A stretch of 64,000 bases of DNA from Corynebacterium flavescens (GCF_008693105.1 NZ_VXKK01000031.1:1-64000); one strand, 5' to 3'; counted from the first letter of the stretch, positions 51,991-60,397 are shown. Made by a program: numbers and translations. The notes: generated by a model not told the origin, from the letters alone.

Positions 51991-52692
51991 CTATTGCTTG
52001 GCCAGTGCGATACGGATATTGACTTCGCCGTTCTCCGCAATCTTGGCGGCGATCATGTCAGGGGTTTGGATGTCATAATCTAGGCGGTTGACGGGAATGG
52101 TGCCGCCCAGCAAGATGAGGTCCCCGTCGCGCACGACGTCGAAATCCTGCGTGACGGGACGCTTCGCATCCTTGATTTGCAGGTCACCAGTGAGCTTGAC
52201 TTTGGCCACCGAGCCGTCATCCGGCACCGCGGAAAGATCCGCAGGCTGTGTGATGTTAAAGCTAGACTCCGGGTACTTCTCGGTGATGAAGAGCTTAGAC
52301 TTCATGTTCTGGTCACGGACCTTCTTATCCGTACCCAGCTGAGTCATGTCCACGGTAATGGAACCGGACTCCAATACTCCCCCGTCGATGCTGGCCTGGC
52401 CTGTTACGGCAGTTGTAGAACCCGAGGTCCTCGTACGTTCAGCCGGAAGGACCTCGTCAAAAGTAAAGCCCACGGAGGAATGATTGCGGGGATCGCCCTT
52501 GACAACCTTCCAATCGCCGTTGAGATCAGTTGATGCTGCCTTCAGCCGGGAAGTATCGATAGGCTCGGTCTTGACGCCCTTGCCCATGAAAAGCGAATAA
52601 AAAACCGGCCCGAGCGCCACCGCGCTGGCCAGAGCGATAAGCACCACAAACACGCTGATGACGAGCTTGCGGTTACCAAGAACCTTGTTCAT
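51991..52692 (-). CDS. YceI-family membrane-anchored lipid-binding protein
   Basis: The 233-residue protein has an uncleaved-looking N-terminal membrane segment (about residues 10-32) and a YceI lipocalin-like domain outside the membrane (about 55-233). Key stretches are DWKVVKGDPRNHSSVGFTFDEV, GSITVDMTQLGTDKKVRDQNMKS and VTQDFDVVRDGDLILLGG. YceI proteins bind long polyprenoid chains, which may mean menaquinone or polyprenol in this group; that is inference. It starts at ATG 52692. Its 3' neighbour on the strand is a small membrane protein. Confidence 0.9.
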   Translation of the reverse strand: MNKVLGNRKLVISVFVVLIALASAVALGPVFYSLFMGKGVKTEPIDTSRLKAASTDLNGDWKVVKGDPRNHSSVGFTFDEVLPAERTRTSGSTTAVTGQASIDGGVLESGSITVDMTQLGTDKKVRDQNMKSKLFITEKYPESSFNITQPADLSAVPDDGSVAKVKLTGDLQIKDAKRPVTQDFDVVRDGDLILLGGTIPVNRLDYDIQTPDMIAAKIAENGEVNIRIALAKQ

Positions 52693-52698
52693 TGTTTC

Positions 52699-53040
52699 CT
52701 ATCTTAATTCCTCTAGTTCGCGTGCTAATACTACAAGCTCGGCGCACAACTGTGTTAGTTCTTCACTTGCGGCACCCTCTTTGGAGGCCGTTGCAACGTC
52801 TTCTGCGGAGCAACGAAGCTCAAATAGGCCATCCCTTAGAGCATTTGCACGCTGTGGCGACAAGATGACCGCGTCTGCGGGAATCGAGGTGCCAGAAACG
52901 TTATTGCGCTGCTCATAGGCACGTTGCTTGCACGAGGCGCTGCAGAACTTGCGTGGTCGACCCCGCCCGTTAGGAGGCAGCTCTTTCCCACACCATTGAC
53001 AAGATCCCCTGTGCTGGTCACGACGTACGGTACGGATCAC
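52699..53040 (-). CDS. Small zinc-finger-like protein (Rv2049c type)
   Basis: The product has about 113 residues. The N-terminal Cys cluster SCQWCGKELPP-x-GRGRPRKFCSASCK (C-x2-C ... C-x3-C) should bind zinc, and GRPRKFC resembles an AT-hook next to it. A helical C-terminal half follows. M. tuberculosis Rv2049c lies beside rbpA in the same divergent layout. The start is uncertain: GTG 53040 has AAGG upstream, while a TTG at 53079 would add 13 residues. Function unknown; DNA or RNA contact is possible. Confidence 0.78.
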   Translation of the reverse strand: MIRTVRRDQHRGSCQWCGKELPPNGRGRPRKFCSASCKQRAYEQRNNVSGTSIPADAVILSPQRANALRDGLFELRCSAEDVATASKEGAASEELTQLCAELVVLARELEELR

Positions 53041-53097
53041 CCCAAACACCTTAGCCCATTTGGGCGACCGTGGGAACAAACTTACCTACCAGTCCGT

Positions 53098-53103
53098 TAT
53101 ACT
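53098..53103 (+). promoter_or_regulatory. -10 box shared by divergent rbpA and Zn-finger gene
   Basis: TATACT at 53098-53103 is placed for rbpA, with a 5' leader of about 55 bases. The opposite strand over the same bases reads AGTATAAC and could serve the divergent gene. A GGGCG-TTAAATTA-GCGCCC hairpin follows in the rbpA leader. Confidence 0.45.
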
Positions 53104-53164
53104 TATTGTTCTTTGGGCGTTAAATTAGCGCCCAGCACAGGGATTTTGAAAAGGATGATGTTGC

Positions 53165-53539
53165 ATGGCAGATCGCGTACTCCGTGGCAGCCGAATGGGT
53201 GCCGTCAGCTACGAAACCGACCGCGACCACGATCTTGCGCCGCGGCAAATGGTTAAGTACCGGACCGAGGCGGGCGATGTCTTTGAGGTTCCTTTTGCGG
53301 ATGATGCAGAAATTCCTGAGGAATGGATGTGCAAAAACGGACAGCTGGGCACCCTCATGGAGGGGGAAGGCGTAGAGTCCAAGCTGGCCAAGCCACCGCG
53401 TACCCACTGGGATATGCTGCGTGAGCGCCGTTCTATGGAAGAACTGGAGTCTTTGCTCCAGGAGCGCATGGATCACCTCAAGTCGCGTCGCCGTACGGCA
53501 GCTCGCCTGCTCAAGGAGCAGCAAGCGGCTAATAAGTAA
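53165..53539 (+). CDS. rbpA: RNA polymerase-binding protein RbpA
   Basis: The 124-residue actinobacterial protein binds RNA polymerase and group I/II sigma factors and stabilises open complexes. It has the core domain (GAVSYETDRDHDLAPRQMVKYRTEAGDVFEVPFADDAEIPEEWMCKNG) and a C-terminal sigma-interaction helix (KPPRTHWDMLRERRSMEELESLLQERM). It starts at ATG 53165 after AAGGA. The neighbours, the zinc-finger gene and ppm1, match the M. tuberculosis order Rv2049c-Rv2051c. Confidence 0.96.
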   Translation: MADRVLRGSRMGAVSYETDRDHDLAPRQMVKYRTEAGDVFEVPFADDAEIPEEWMCKNGQLGTLMEGEGVESKLAKPPRTHWDMLRERRSMEELESLLQERMDHLKSRRRTAARLLKEQQAANK

Positions 53540-53581
53540 GTCTCTGTGACTGACTCTTATAGAGTCAGCACGCACAAGAAG

Positions 53582-53628
53582 AAGTGCCTAACTCACGCCG
53601 CTGGTGGCGGCCGAGTTAGGCACTTTTT
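53582..53628. terminator. Bidirectional terminator between rbpA and ppm1
   Basis: AAGTGCCTAACTC (53582-53594) pairs perfectly with GAGTTAGGCACTT (53613-53625) and ends in TTTTT on the plus strand. It can end both rbpA and the opposing fxsA-lnt-ppm1 operon. Confidence 0.88.
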
Positions 53629-53645
53629 GATGGGTAGTCAAGGAA

Positions 53646-54542
53646 CTACTTAGTCTTGAAAGAGTCCCACTCGTGGCGAGCCATGCGCGATACCTCGCCA
53701 AGGAAGTCTTTCATATTGTTGCTCGCAACGGAGACGGCCTTCTTGCCCTCTTGCAGCTTGCCATCTTTGAGCTCATGGGAGGCCATGCGCGATACTTCGC
53801 TGGCAAGCTCCTTGGCTTGCTCGGCACGGTGAGCCAAGCCCCACTTCGAGACCTCGACGAGGGAGTCTTTGACAAACGAGCCGTCCAGCTTGGACTCACC
53901 AAATTCGCGATCGGTGAAGGTGATGGGTACTTCGCGCACGTCGAAGCCCTCCTTGACCGCGCGGAACGCGAGATCTACCTGGAAGATGTAGCCGGCCTTG
54001 GAGAGCTCATCGAAGTCGATGGACTCGAGCAAGCTACGGCGGAATGCGCGGTATCCGGCGGTCATATCGGACAGGCCGGCACCAAGCGCGAAAGAGATGT
54101 AGAGGTTACCCAGACGCGAGAGGTACTCACGCGAAGCCGGCCAGTTGACGGTCTCCCCGCCCGGCACATAACGCGAGCCAATAACCAGATCGGCGCCTTT
54201 GTCGATCTGCTCGAGGAGCAAGTGCAGCTGCTCAGGGGCGTGCGAACCATCAGCGTCCATTTCACACAGCACCTCATAGTCACGCTCAAGGCCCCACTTG
54301 AAGCCAGCGATATAGGCCCCGAGCAGCCCGCCCTTGCCCTCACGGTGCAGGACGTGAATATGATCGTTGCTCTCGGCGTACTTATCAGCCAGATCGCCGG
54401 TCCCATCGGGAGAATTATCATCGACGATCAAGATGCGGACGTCCGGGGTTGCCTCGAGGACTCGACCGGTGATGAGAGGGAGGTTCTCAATCTCGTTGTA
54501 GGTCGGAATGATCACCAAGGTGGAAAATGTAATAGTGCTCAC
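53646..54542 (-). CDS. ppm1: Polyprenol monophosphomannose synthase
   Basis: The 298-residue GT2 glycosyltransferase moves mannose from GDP-mannose to polyprenol phosphate for lipomannan synthesis and protein O-mannosylation. It has VIIPTYNEIENLP, LIVDDNSPDGTGD, the metal motif EMDADGSH and GSRYVPGG. It has no membrane segments, as in C. glutamicum where ppm1 and lnt are separate. The C-terminal 60 residues are an extension with a repeated phrase, EVSRMASHE and EVSRMARHE. It starts at GTG 54542, overlapping the lnt stop. Confidence 0.95.
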   Translation of the reverse strand: MSTITFSTLVIIPTYNEIENLPLITGRVLEATPDVRILIVDDNSPDGTGDLADKYAESNDHIHVLHREGKGGLLGAYIAGFKWGLERDYEVLCEMDADGSHAPEQLHLLLEQIDKGADLVIGSRYVPGGETVNWPASREYLSRLGNLYISFALGAGLSDMTAGYRAFRRSLLESIDFDELSKAGYIFQVDLAFRAVKEGFDVREVPITFTDREFGESKLDGSFVKDSLVEVSKWGLAHRAEQAKELASEVSRMASHELKDGKLQEGKKAVSVASNNMKDFLGEVSRMARHEWDSFKTK

Positions 54543-56074
54543 GGCGTACTAAGCTCCTCAATCGTTTTCTTTGACTTGCGCGGCGCGCGCGGCAGCCGGT
54601 TGTAACGCAGCGCAATAACTGCGCAGACGATTCCAATGATAGCCATGAGCCATTGCAGGAGCGAACCAAAACGCACAGCAAAAGTCTCTCCCTCCCGCAC
54701 GGGAAGGGTGGCTATGAGGTGATCGGGCTCAAAAATCTCAGTCTGTTGGCTCACAGAACCGTCCGGTTGAACTATAGCCGAGACACCTGAGGTGGCGGCC
54801 ACCACCACTGCCCTATCCGTCTCCAGCGCACGCAGCCGGCTCATTGCTAGCTGCTGATAGGTCATATCGGAGTAGCCAAAGGTGGCATTGTTGGTGGGCG
54901 AGACTAGGATCCCCGCACCGTGGCGAACCGAGGAACGGAAAGCCTCATCGAAGGAGACTTCGTAGCAGGTAGCAACGCCCACCGCGATTCCCGCCATGTC
55001 GACTACTCCCGGCCCGTCACCTGGTTTGAAGTCCCCCGCGTAGTCCACATAGGAAGAAAGATGCCGGAAGAAGTCCCTCATGGGCATGGTTTCCCCGAAA
55101 GGCTGCAGGTACTTCTTGTAGTGGTGCTCGCCAACGCGGGAATCGGGGTAGAACACCTGCATGGTGTTGCGCTCTCCCACAGCGTCTTCCGTGAGCGTGC
55201 CCACCAGAATTGGGGCCTTAATGGCGTTTGCAGCGGCGTCGACTAGCGTGCGGGCCTGCGCGTCCTGGAAAGGATTGACATCGGAAGAGTTCTCCGGCCA
55301 CAGCACGAGATCGACTTGTGCCCCCTCGCGCGCGGCGCGTTGGGTTTCCATGACGTGGTTACTCAACACTGCGCGGCGCTGTCCCTCGAAATCCAGTCCA
55401 GTGCGCGGCACGTTACCCTGAATGGCCGCTACCGTTACCTCACGTTCTGTCTTGGCGGGATTATTGACGCCTCCCTCCGCCAGCAGCCCGGCGACCAACG
55501 GAAGAACTACGGCCGCAAGGCCAGCTCCCCGCAGGCGCCAGCTGTTGGCTGCGAAGGTTCCCACAAGACCCATTGCGCAGGCCACCGTGGCAAAGGTAAT
55601 GAGCGCCGGGCCTCCCCAAGGCGCGAGATAGGCCAAGGGGCCATCGATTTGGCCCCACGCCAGGCGTACCCAGGAAAACCCGCCAAAGGGCACCGAAGAG
55701 CGCAAGAGCTCCACCGCCACATAAAAGAAAGGGAAAACAAGGAAGCCCCAGCGCCACCTAGAGATCGCTACCCCTCCTATGCCTAAGAGCAGGGAATACA
55801 ACGACAACCAGAACGCCAACGCGATGTAGGGAAACTGGCCGACGAGCTCGCCTATCCACGGTAGCGTGCATAGGTAGAGGACTAAGCCGTGCGCGAAGGC
55901 GAAGACGGCACCGTACCACGTAGGAATGGTACGCCCGCGCCAAGGCATGAAGCTGACGTATAAGAGGGCAATGCCGACTATTCCTGCCGGCCACCAGCCC
56001 AGGGGCTTGACCGAGGCAAAGGTGATGCCGCCTGACGCTAAAGCTAGCGCCAAGCGGCCAAGAGATATAAGCAC
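54539..56074 (-). CDS. lnt: Apolipoprotein N-acyltransferase
   Basis: The 511-residue enzyme adds the third acyl chain to lipoproteins. Several N-terminal membrane segments are followed by a nitrilase-like domain with the catalytic triad Glu261 (LWPENSS), Lys in KKYLQPFGE (320/321) and Cys370 (VATCYEVSF). In mycobacteria it is fused to ppm1; here it is a separate gene upstream, as in C. glutamicum. It starts at GTG 56074, directly after the fxsA stop. Confidence 0.94.
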   Translation of the reverse strand: MLISLGRLALALASGGITFASVKPLGWWPAGIVGIALLYVSFMPWRGRTIPTWYGAVFAFAHGLVLYLCTLPWIGELVGQFPYIALAFWLSLYSLLLGIGGVAISRWRWGFLVFPFFYVAVELLRSSVPFGGFSWVRLAWGQIDGPLAYLAPWGGPALITFATVACAMGLVGTFAANSWRLRGAGLAAVVLPLVAGLLAEGGVNNPAKTEREVTVAAIQGNVPRTGLDFEGQRRAVLSNHVMETQRAAREGAQVDLVLWPENSSDVNPFQDAQARTLVDAAANAIKAPILVGTLTEDAVGERNTMQVFYPDSRVGEHHYKKYLQPFGETMPMRDFFRHLSSYVDYAGDFKPGDGPGVVDMAGIAVGVATCYEVSFDEAFRSSVRHGAGILVSPTNNATFGYSDMTYQQLAMSRLRALETDRAVVVAATSGVSAIVQPDGSVSQQTEIFEPDHLIATLPVREGETFAVRFGSLLQWLMAIIGIVCAVIALRYNRLPRAPRKSKKTIEELSTP

Positions 56075-56728
56075 TTATTTACCGCCGCGGGGAGAATCAG
56101 ACGGTCCCTCAGAATCGTCGGGGTGGTCTGTGCGTTTGGTGCCTTCGGTTCCGCCAGGAGAACTAAAATCCTCCGGTGATACCTGCTCAGACCAGCGGTG
56201 GATTTCCTCCTCCTCGATGACTTCCGTGCCGGAGCCGATGCCTCCCATGCTGGGGTGGGAGCTCCCTGCCGCAGCCGAGGGTGGTGTGCCAAAGCTGCCA
56301 TAGCTGGCGTGGTTGTTGTGCATCGGGGACGCCTCGTACATGCGTGCACCCACGTTCTCAATTTTTCGGTACAAAGACGCAGCGGCGATGGTACGGATAA
56401 ACGCGCGGGTAGGCGGGAGAATCAACAAGATTCCTAGTCCCGTTGAGACAAATCCCGGCATGGAGAGCAAAAATCCTCCCAACAGGGTCAGGCCCACGTT
56501 GCCCGCGGTCTTTCCCGCTTGGCTGCTGTCCATGTAATAAACGCCGTCTTCGCCTTTGACTACCTGGTGGCTCATCAGGCGGCGGACCTCGAAGCCTGCG
56601 ATGGACATTCCGAAGAACATGCACACGAATAGTGCAAGCAGTGCCCACCCCAGGCCGATCCACCTCGACACGGCCCAGAATGCAAGTGTTTCGAGGAAGA
56701 TATAAACAAAGAAGACTAAAAACGGCAT
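56075..56728 (-). CDS. fxsA: FxsA-family membrane protein
   Basis: The 217-residue protein has FxsA (suppressor of F exclusion) features. Three to four N-terminal membrane segments and GGFLLSMPGFVSTGLGILLILPPTRAFIR are diagnostic. The C-terminal 90 residues are hydrophilic and Ser/Gly/Pro-rich. In E. coli FxsA affects phage T7 exclusion, but the general role is unknown. It is the first gene of fxsA-lnt-ppm1. The membrane part is 130 residues long, matching E. coli. Confidence 0.9.
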   Translation of the reverse strand: MPFLVFFVYIFLETLAFWAVSRWIGLGWALLALFVCMFFGMSIAGFEVRRLMSHQVVKGEDGVYYMDSSQAGKTAGNVGLTLLGGFLLSMPGFVSTGLGILLILPPTRAFIRTIAAASLYRKIENVGARMYEASPMHNNHASYGSFGTPPSAAAGSSHPSMGGIGSGTEVIEEEEIHRWSEQVSPEDFSSPGGTEGTKRTDHPDDSEGPSDSPRGGK

Positions 56729-56822
56729 GTCCCTACCCTACCCAGAACGGCTGTAAATTTGATGCGAGGCACGAATACTATGGAGGCGTAACTGGAGGAG
56801 CGCGCGCGGCTAGACTAGCCGC

Positions 56823-57659
56823 ATGGCTTTACCCTTGATATTCAATAGCCGTACCGGTCTGATAAACAATAATTACGCCGATTCCGTGCGATTTCACCCT
56901 GCGGGAGGCGCGATGACTGGGCACGATTGGCAGAACTTGGCCGAGATGGCGCAGCAACTGGGTGACGGCGCCATCCACCTGTTGCCCGGTTCCGCGGCGC
57001 AGGTTCAAGGCATCTTCAACCCCACCGTCCTGCCAAAATTCTTGCGGGATCAGCCTATAAGTAGCGCGCCGACACCGCTATTGGCTTCCCCGTTGTCTTC
57101 ACCTGCCAGGGATGCGGCCCGCGCCCTAGCACAGCATACGAGCGCTGAGACAGATTCTCGCGCGCTACTTCCAGGCCTCCTCGTGGGCATAGATGGCGGT
57201 GCTGGTGACGTAGTGGCGCAGCGTCCCGCACTCGGGGCCATTTGGCGTGGACAAGGCTACGAGGTCATCGAGGACGCAGCGCCGACTGGCAATGTGGTGG
57301 CTATTGATGAGCTCGCAGCGCTTATCGAAGCCGCGATAGCTAGGGAAGCATCTGCACCTGAGACAGACAGTGCCAAGGCGGTAGAACTCATCGCTCCCGA
57401 AGCCGAGCACTTGCCTATCGGATGGCTGCCTGACAAAGAAGATCCAGCTCGTGTCAGCCTCGGCGCAGGCTTAGCCGATGGGCTTCTCTCCGCCGAGATA
57501 GCGGCGCTCCTAGGGCGGTTGGAGGTCGATATCAGTATCACCCCGTGGCGAGGGTTGCTCTTTCACGACCTCCCGGAAGGCGATGCCGAGGTCATAGTGA
57601 AAGTACTGGCGCCGCGCGGTTTCATCTTCGATATCAACTCGCCGGAGCTGTCCTTCTAG
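56823..57659 (+). CDS. CobG-like protein lacking all cysteines
   Basis: The 278-residue protein has two ferredoxin-like half-domains of the nitrite/sulfite reductase type, at about residues 20-65 (RFHPAGGAMTGHDWQNLAEMAQQLGDGAIHLLP) and 200-278 (GAGLADGLLSAEIAALLG and ITPWRGLLFHD). These occur in CobG (precorrin-3B synthase). There is no cysteine anywhere, so it cannot hold the [4Fe-4S]-siroheme centre, and it is shorter than usual CobG (about 400). It starts at ATG 56823. No cobalamin gene is nearby. A binding protein or relic of a cobalamin pathway is likely. Confidence 0.8.
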   Translation: MALPLIFNSRTGLINNNYADSVRFHPAGGAMTGHDWQNLAEMAQQLGDGAIHLLPGSAAQVQGIFNPTVLPKFLRDQPISSAPTPLLASPLSSPARDAARALAQHTSAETDSRALLPGLLVGIDGGAGDVVAQRPALGAIWRGQGYEVIEDAAPTGNVVAIDELAALIEAAIAREASAPETDSAKAVELIAPEAEHLPIGWLPDKEDPARVSLGAGLADGLLSAEIAALLGRLEVDISITPWRGLLFHDLPEGDAEVIVKVLAPRGFIFDINSPELSF

Positions 57660-57684
57660 GGGCTTTCTTTCATGGGCAAGCTCG

Positions 57685-58473
57685 CTAGCGGGGCATGTGC
57701 CGCCACAAGGGACGCGGAACGCAGCGCATAATCCATGCGAGGATTCGCAAGGAGGAAGGAATCCACAGCGTGCGGCTGCGCAGTCGGGGCAGGCGGACGG
57801 AGTCCTGCACTGCGTCAGTCCCCTGCCCGTGCGCATCGATCACCGATTTGTCCATTGCATCGACGACGGCCATGGCCACGTCGGCTGGGGTCACTGAAAG
57901 CGGAGCCGGCTTCATGCCCTTGGTCATTGAACCGATGACGAAGCCGGGGCGAGCGGTCAGCAAAGCCAGGGGTCCCGCATGCAACCTATCGGCCAAGCCC
58001 TGGCAGAAGGCGTCTAGGCCGGCCTTTGTAGAGCCGTACACGTAGTTGGCGCGCCGCGCTCGCCAACCGGCTATCGAAGAAAAGGCCACGATATATCCGC
58101 TGCACATCTGCGAGGCCAGCACTGTGAGCATCGATACTTGCGCAGCATAATCCACGACCGCGATGTCATAGGCGTGCGCCTCGTCTTGCTCTGCGCGGGT
58201 CTGGTCGCCGAGAATCCCAAAGGCAACGACGGCGACGTTGATGTCACCGGCTAATGCCCTGGCGCGTTCGAATACCTGCCGGTGTTCGGTTTGGTTGCAA
58301 GCATCGAAATCAATGACGTGGACACTGGCCGCCGTTGTTGAAAGCGCATGGACGAGATCCTCCATGCCGTGTTCGCCACGCGCAGCAAGGACAACGTCAT
58401 TTCCAGGCGCTAGCCGTGTGGCAATCTCGTCACCGATGTCGCTGCGGCCTCCCAGGATGAGTATGCCGGCCAC
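57685..58473 (-). CDS. Short-chain dehydrogenase, DprE2-like (Rv2073c type)
   Basis: The 262-residue SDR has the nucleotide motif ILGGRSDIGDEIA, NVAVVAFGILGD and catalytic Tyr/Lys in NYVYGSTKAGLDAF. The C-terminus LWIPSSLRILAWIMRCVPRPLWRHMP mimics DprE2, the decaprenyl-phospho-2-keto-arabinose reductase. The true dprE2 lies elsewhere beside dprE1, and Rv2073c in M. tuberculosis is the counterpart here. A role in cell-wall arabinose chemistry is only suggested by similarity. It starts at GTG 58473, one base after the pepQ stop. Confidence 0.85.
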   Translation of the reverse strand: MAGILILGGRSDIGDEIATRLAPGNDVVLAARGEHGMEDLVHALSTTAASVHVIDFDACNQTEHRQVFERARALAGDINVAVVAFGILGDQTRAEQDEAHAYDIAVVDYAAQVSMLTVLASQMCSGYIVAFSSIAGWRARRANYVYGSTKAGLDAFCQGLADRLHAGPLALLTARPGFVIGSMTKGMKPAPLSVTPADVAMAVVDAMDKSVIDAHGQGTDAVQDSVRLPRLRSRTLWIPSSLRILAWIMRCVPRPLWRHMPR

Positions 58474-59610
58474 TTAACGCAGCTCCCGTGGGCCGTCGTT
58501 CAAGCAAATGCACTCGGCGTCACCGACCACAACGATGTCCTCCAAACGCATGCCCCACTGGCCGGGCATATAGATTCCCGGCTCGATGGAAAAAGCCATG
58601 CCAGGCTGCAAAACTACCTCGTTGCCGCGCATAATGAAAGGCTCCTCATGCGTGGAAAGCCCAATGCCGTGGCCAGTGCGGTGAACAAAATACTCCCCAA
58701 ATCCTGCGTCGCTGATAATGCGGCGTGTTACCTCATCGACCTCGGAGGCGGTGGAACCAGCAATTGCCTGCGCACGGCCGGCGGCTTGGGCTTTGAGGAG
58801 GACATCATAGGCCTGAGTGAAGCCGGCAGGCGCGGCATCAAGGTCACCGCCGACGATATATGTGCGCGTGCAATCGGAATGATAGCCAGAAGGCAGCGTT
58901 CCGCCGATATCGACGACCACCGGGTCCCCGTGCTCCATAACGCGATCGGAGAAGCTGTGGTGGGGGTTTGCTCCATTCGGCCCAGAGCCGACGATGACAA
59001 AGTCCACCTCAGCGTGCTCACGCAGGATTTTCTCGTGCAGCTGTGCGGCTACCTGTGCCTCCGTTAGACCTGCCTGCAAAAGCTGTGGCACGGCGTCATG
59101 GACCGCATCGATGGCTGCGCCCGCCTTGCTCAGCTCGGCGATCTCGGCAGCGTCCTTGCTCATGAACAGCTCCGCCAAGGCATAGGTGGCCAGGCTGAAC
59201 TCCGCGTGGCTGAGCAGTTGTTGGAAACGCAGAACGTGGTCGGCCGTCAAAGAGGAACCAAGGGCTATGCGCTCAGGCTTAGCCATGCCTTCTACGGCAC
59301 TACGATAAGGGTCCTCCCCGTCTTTCCAACCGCGGATCTCCACGCCTATCTCCCCCAGCGGAGAGGAGAAAAGATCCTGGTAGTCCGTCTGCGGTGCTAA
59401 GACGCGGCAGTCGCCTTGAGCCGGGACCACCAGCGCTGTGAGGCGCTCGTGGGAAGACATCCAAGAGCCCGTTAGGTACGCAAAGTCCGCTCCGGTGCCG
59501 ACGATGAGCAGATCGATCCCCGTGCTCGCCACAATGCTCTGAGCCTTATGTAGGCGTTCAAGATAAACAGAGGGAGCGAAACTTGTCGGAGTAAAAGTCA
59601 TGCCAGACAT
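58474..59610 (-). CDS. pepQ: Xaa-Pro dipeptidase / M24 aminopeptidase
   Basis: The product has about 378 residues. The metal ligands of the pita-bread fold are all present: DIGGTLPSGYHSDCTRT (two Asp), HRTGHGIGL (His), SIEPGIY (Glu) and MRLEDIVVV (Glu). The N-terminal creatinase-like domain spans about residues 10-140. It should cleave Xaa-Pro dipeptides. ATGs at 59610 and 59601 are equally possible starts, and no ribosome site is seen. The 5' end overlaps the opposite frame but not the protease start I chose. Confidence 0.92.
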   Translation of the reverse strand: MSGMTFTPTSFAPSVYLERLHKAQSIVASTGIDLLIVGTGADFAYLTGSWMSSHERLTALVVPAQGDCRVLAPQTDYQDLFSSPLGEIGVEIRGWKDGEDPYRSAVEGMAKPERIALGSSLTADHVLRFQQLLSHAEFSLATYALAELFMSKDAAEIAELSKAGAAIDAVHDAVPQLLQAGLTEAQVAAQLHEKILREHAEVDFVIVGSGPNGANPHHSFSDRVMEHGDPVVVDIGGTLPSGYHSDCTRTYIVGGDLDAAPAGFTQAYDVLLKAQAAGRAQAIAGSTASEVDEVTRRIISDAGFGEYFVHRTGHGIGLSTHEEPFIMRGNEVVLQPGMAFSIEPGIYMPGQWGMRLEDIVVVGDAECICLNDGPRELR

Positions 59611-59680
59611 GCTACCCGTGCCGCTTACGCGGCCTCGGGTGCAGGGACACTGGCCAGAGAGTGCAGCTAGGGTATGTAAT

Positions 59681-60319
59681 GTGAACCTAAGACAGATACT
59701 CCCGGAGGATGCGAGGCGCGCCACGGTCCGGCTAACTGCGCCGACTAGCTATTGTTCTGGAGTGCTCATTGCCGCAGACCTCGGCGCCCACTCGGCTAAG
59801 GCCACCGCCTTCGTGCTGACCTGTGCGCATTTCTTTCGAGGCCTTCCCGCCAATCCTGTTCCTGCCATCACAGTCACGGGGCCGGGATTTAGGCGCACAG
59901 TGAGTGCGGTGAGGAGGATCCGTGGCACTGATATCGCCGTCGCCAAGCTTGACTCCCCCGCCCCAGCGCGGGCCCTGCCACCAGTCACCCGGCGCGGGGC
60001 GGTGTGGATGCAGCGCATTGTCACCTACGGCTACGGCGGAAGGCGCACCACCGCGAGTGAAAAGCCGGGGCGGGCACTTATCACCCTCCCTCTGAGCCTT
60101 TCACGCAACCTCTCTACGCTTGTCGCCCCAGCCGGGCTGGTACTTAACCGCCCTGGGGCAATCAAAGGAGATTCCGGAGGCCCAATCTTTGGCGCCGGCG
60201 AGGTGCTCGCCACCCAGTCCCTCGTACTGGATCCCGCGGGTGTGCAAACTCCCTTGGCTACCACTTCCCTATTAGGCAGTCACCGCGGTGCACTAAGGCG
60301 TGCGATAGGAGCTCTTTAA
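59681..60319 (+). CDS. Trypsin-like serine protease without a signal peptide
   Basis: The 212-residue protein has the chymotrypsin-fold triad His50 (VLTCAHFF), Asp84 (GTDIAVAKL) and Ser165 (GDSGGPIF), so it should be active. No signal peptide or membrane segment is visible with GTG 59681 or with a longer start at 59600. I favour GTG 59681 because TAGGGT ends seven bases before it, suggesting a leaderless mRNA. Trypsin-like enzymes are normally exported, so the location in the cell is unclear. Confidence 0.8.
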   Translation: MNLRQILPEDARRATVRLTAPTSYCSGVLIAADLGAHSAKATAFVLTCAHFFRGLPANPVPAITVTGPGFRRTVSAVRRIRGTDIAVAKLDSPAPARALPPVTRRGAVWMQRIVTYGYGGRRTTASEKPGRALITLPLSLSRNLSTLVAPAGLVLNRPGAIKGDSGGPIFGAGEVLATQSLVLDPAGVQTPLATTSLLGSHRGALRRAIGAL

Positions 60320-60397
60320 ACTGGGGCGTGAATGCTAGGCGAATGAGCGCTGCCCTCGACTGAGCTCTGCACTATCGTGCCTAGCAGCCCTGCCGCC

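Noticed and set aside
53673..54605. A 310-codon plus-strand frame opposite ppm1.
   Set aside because: Ppm1 motifs are unambiguous on the minus strand, and the antisense translation has no recognisable features.
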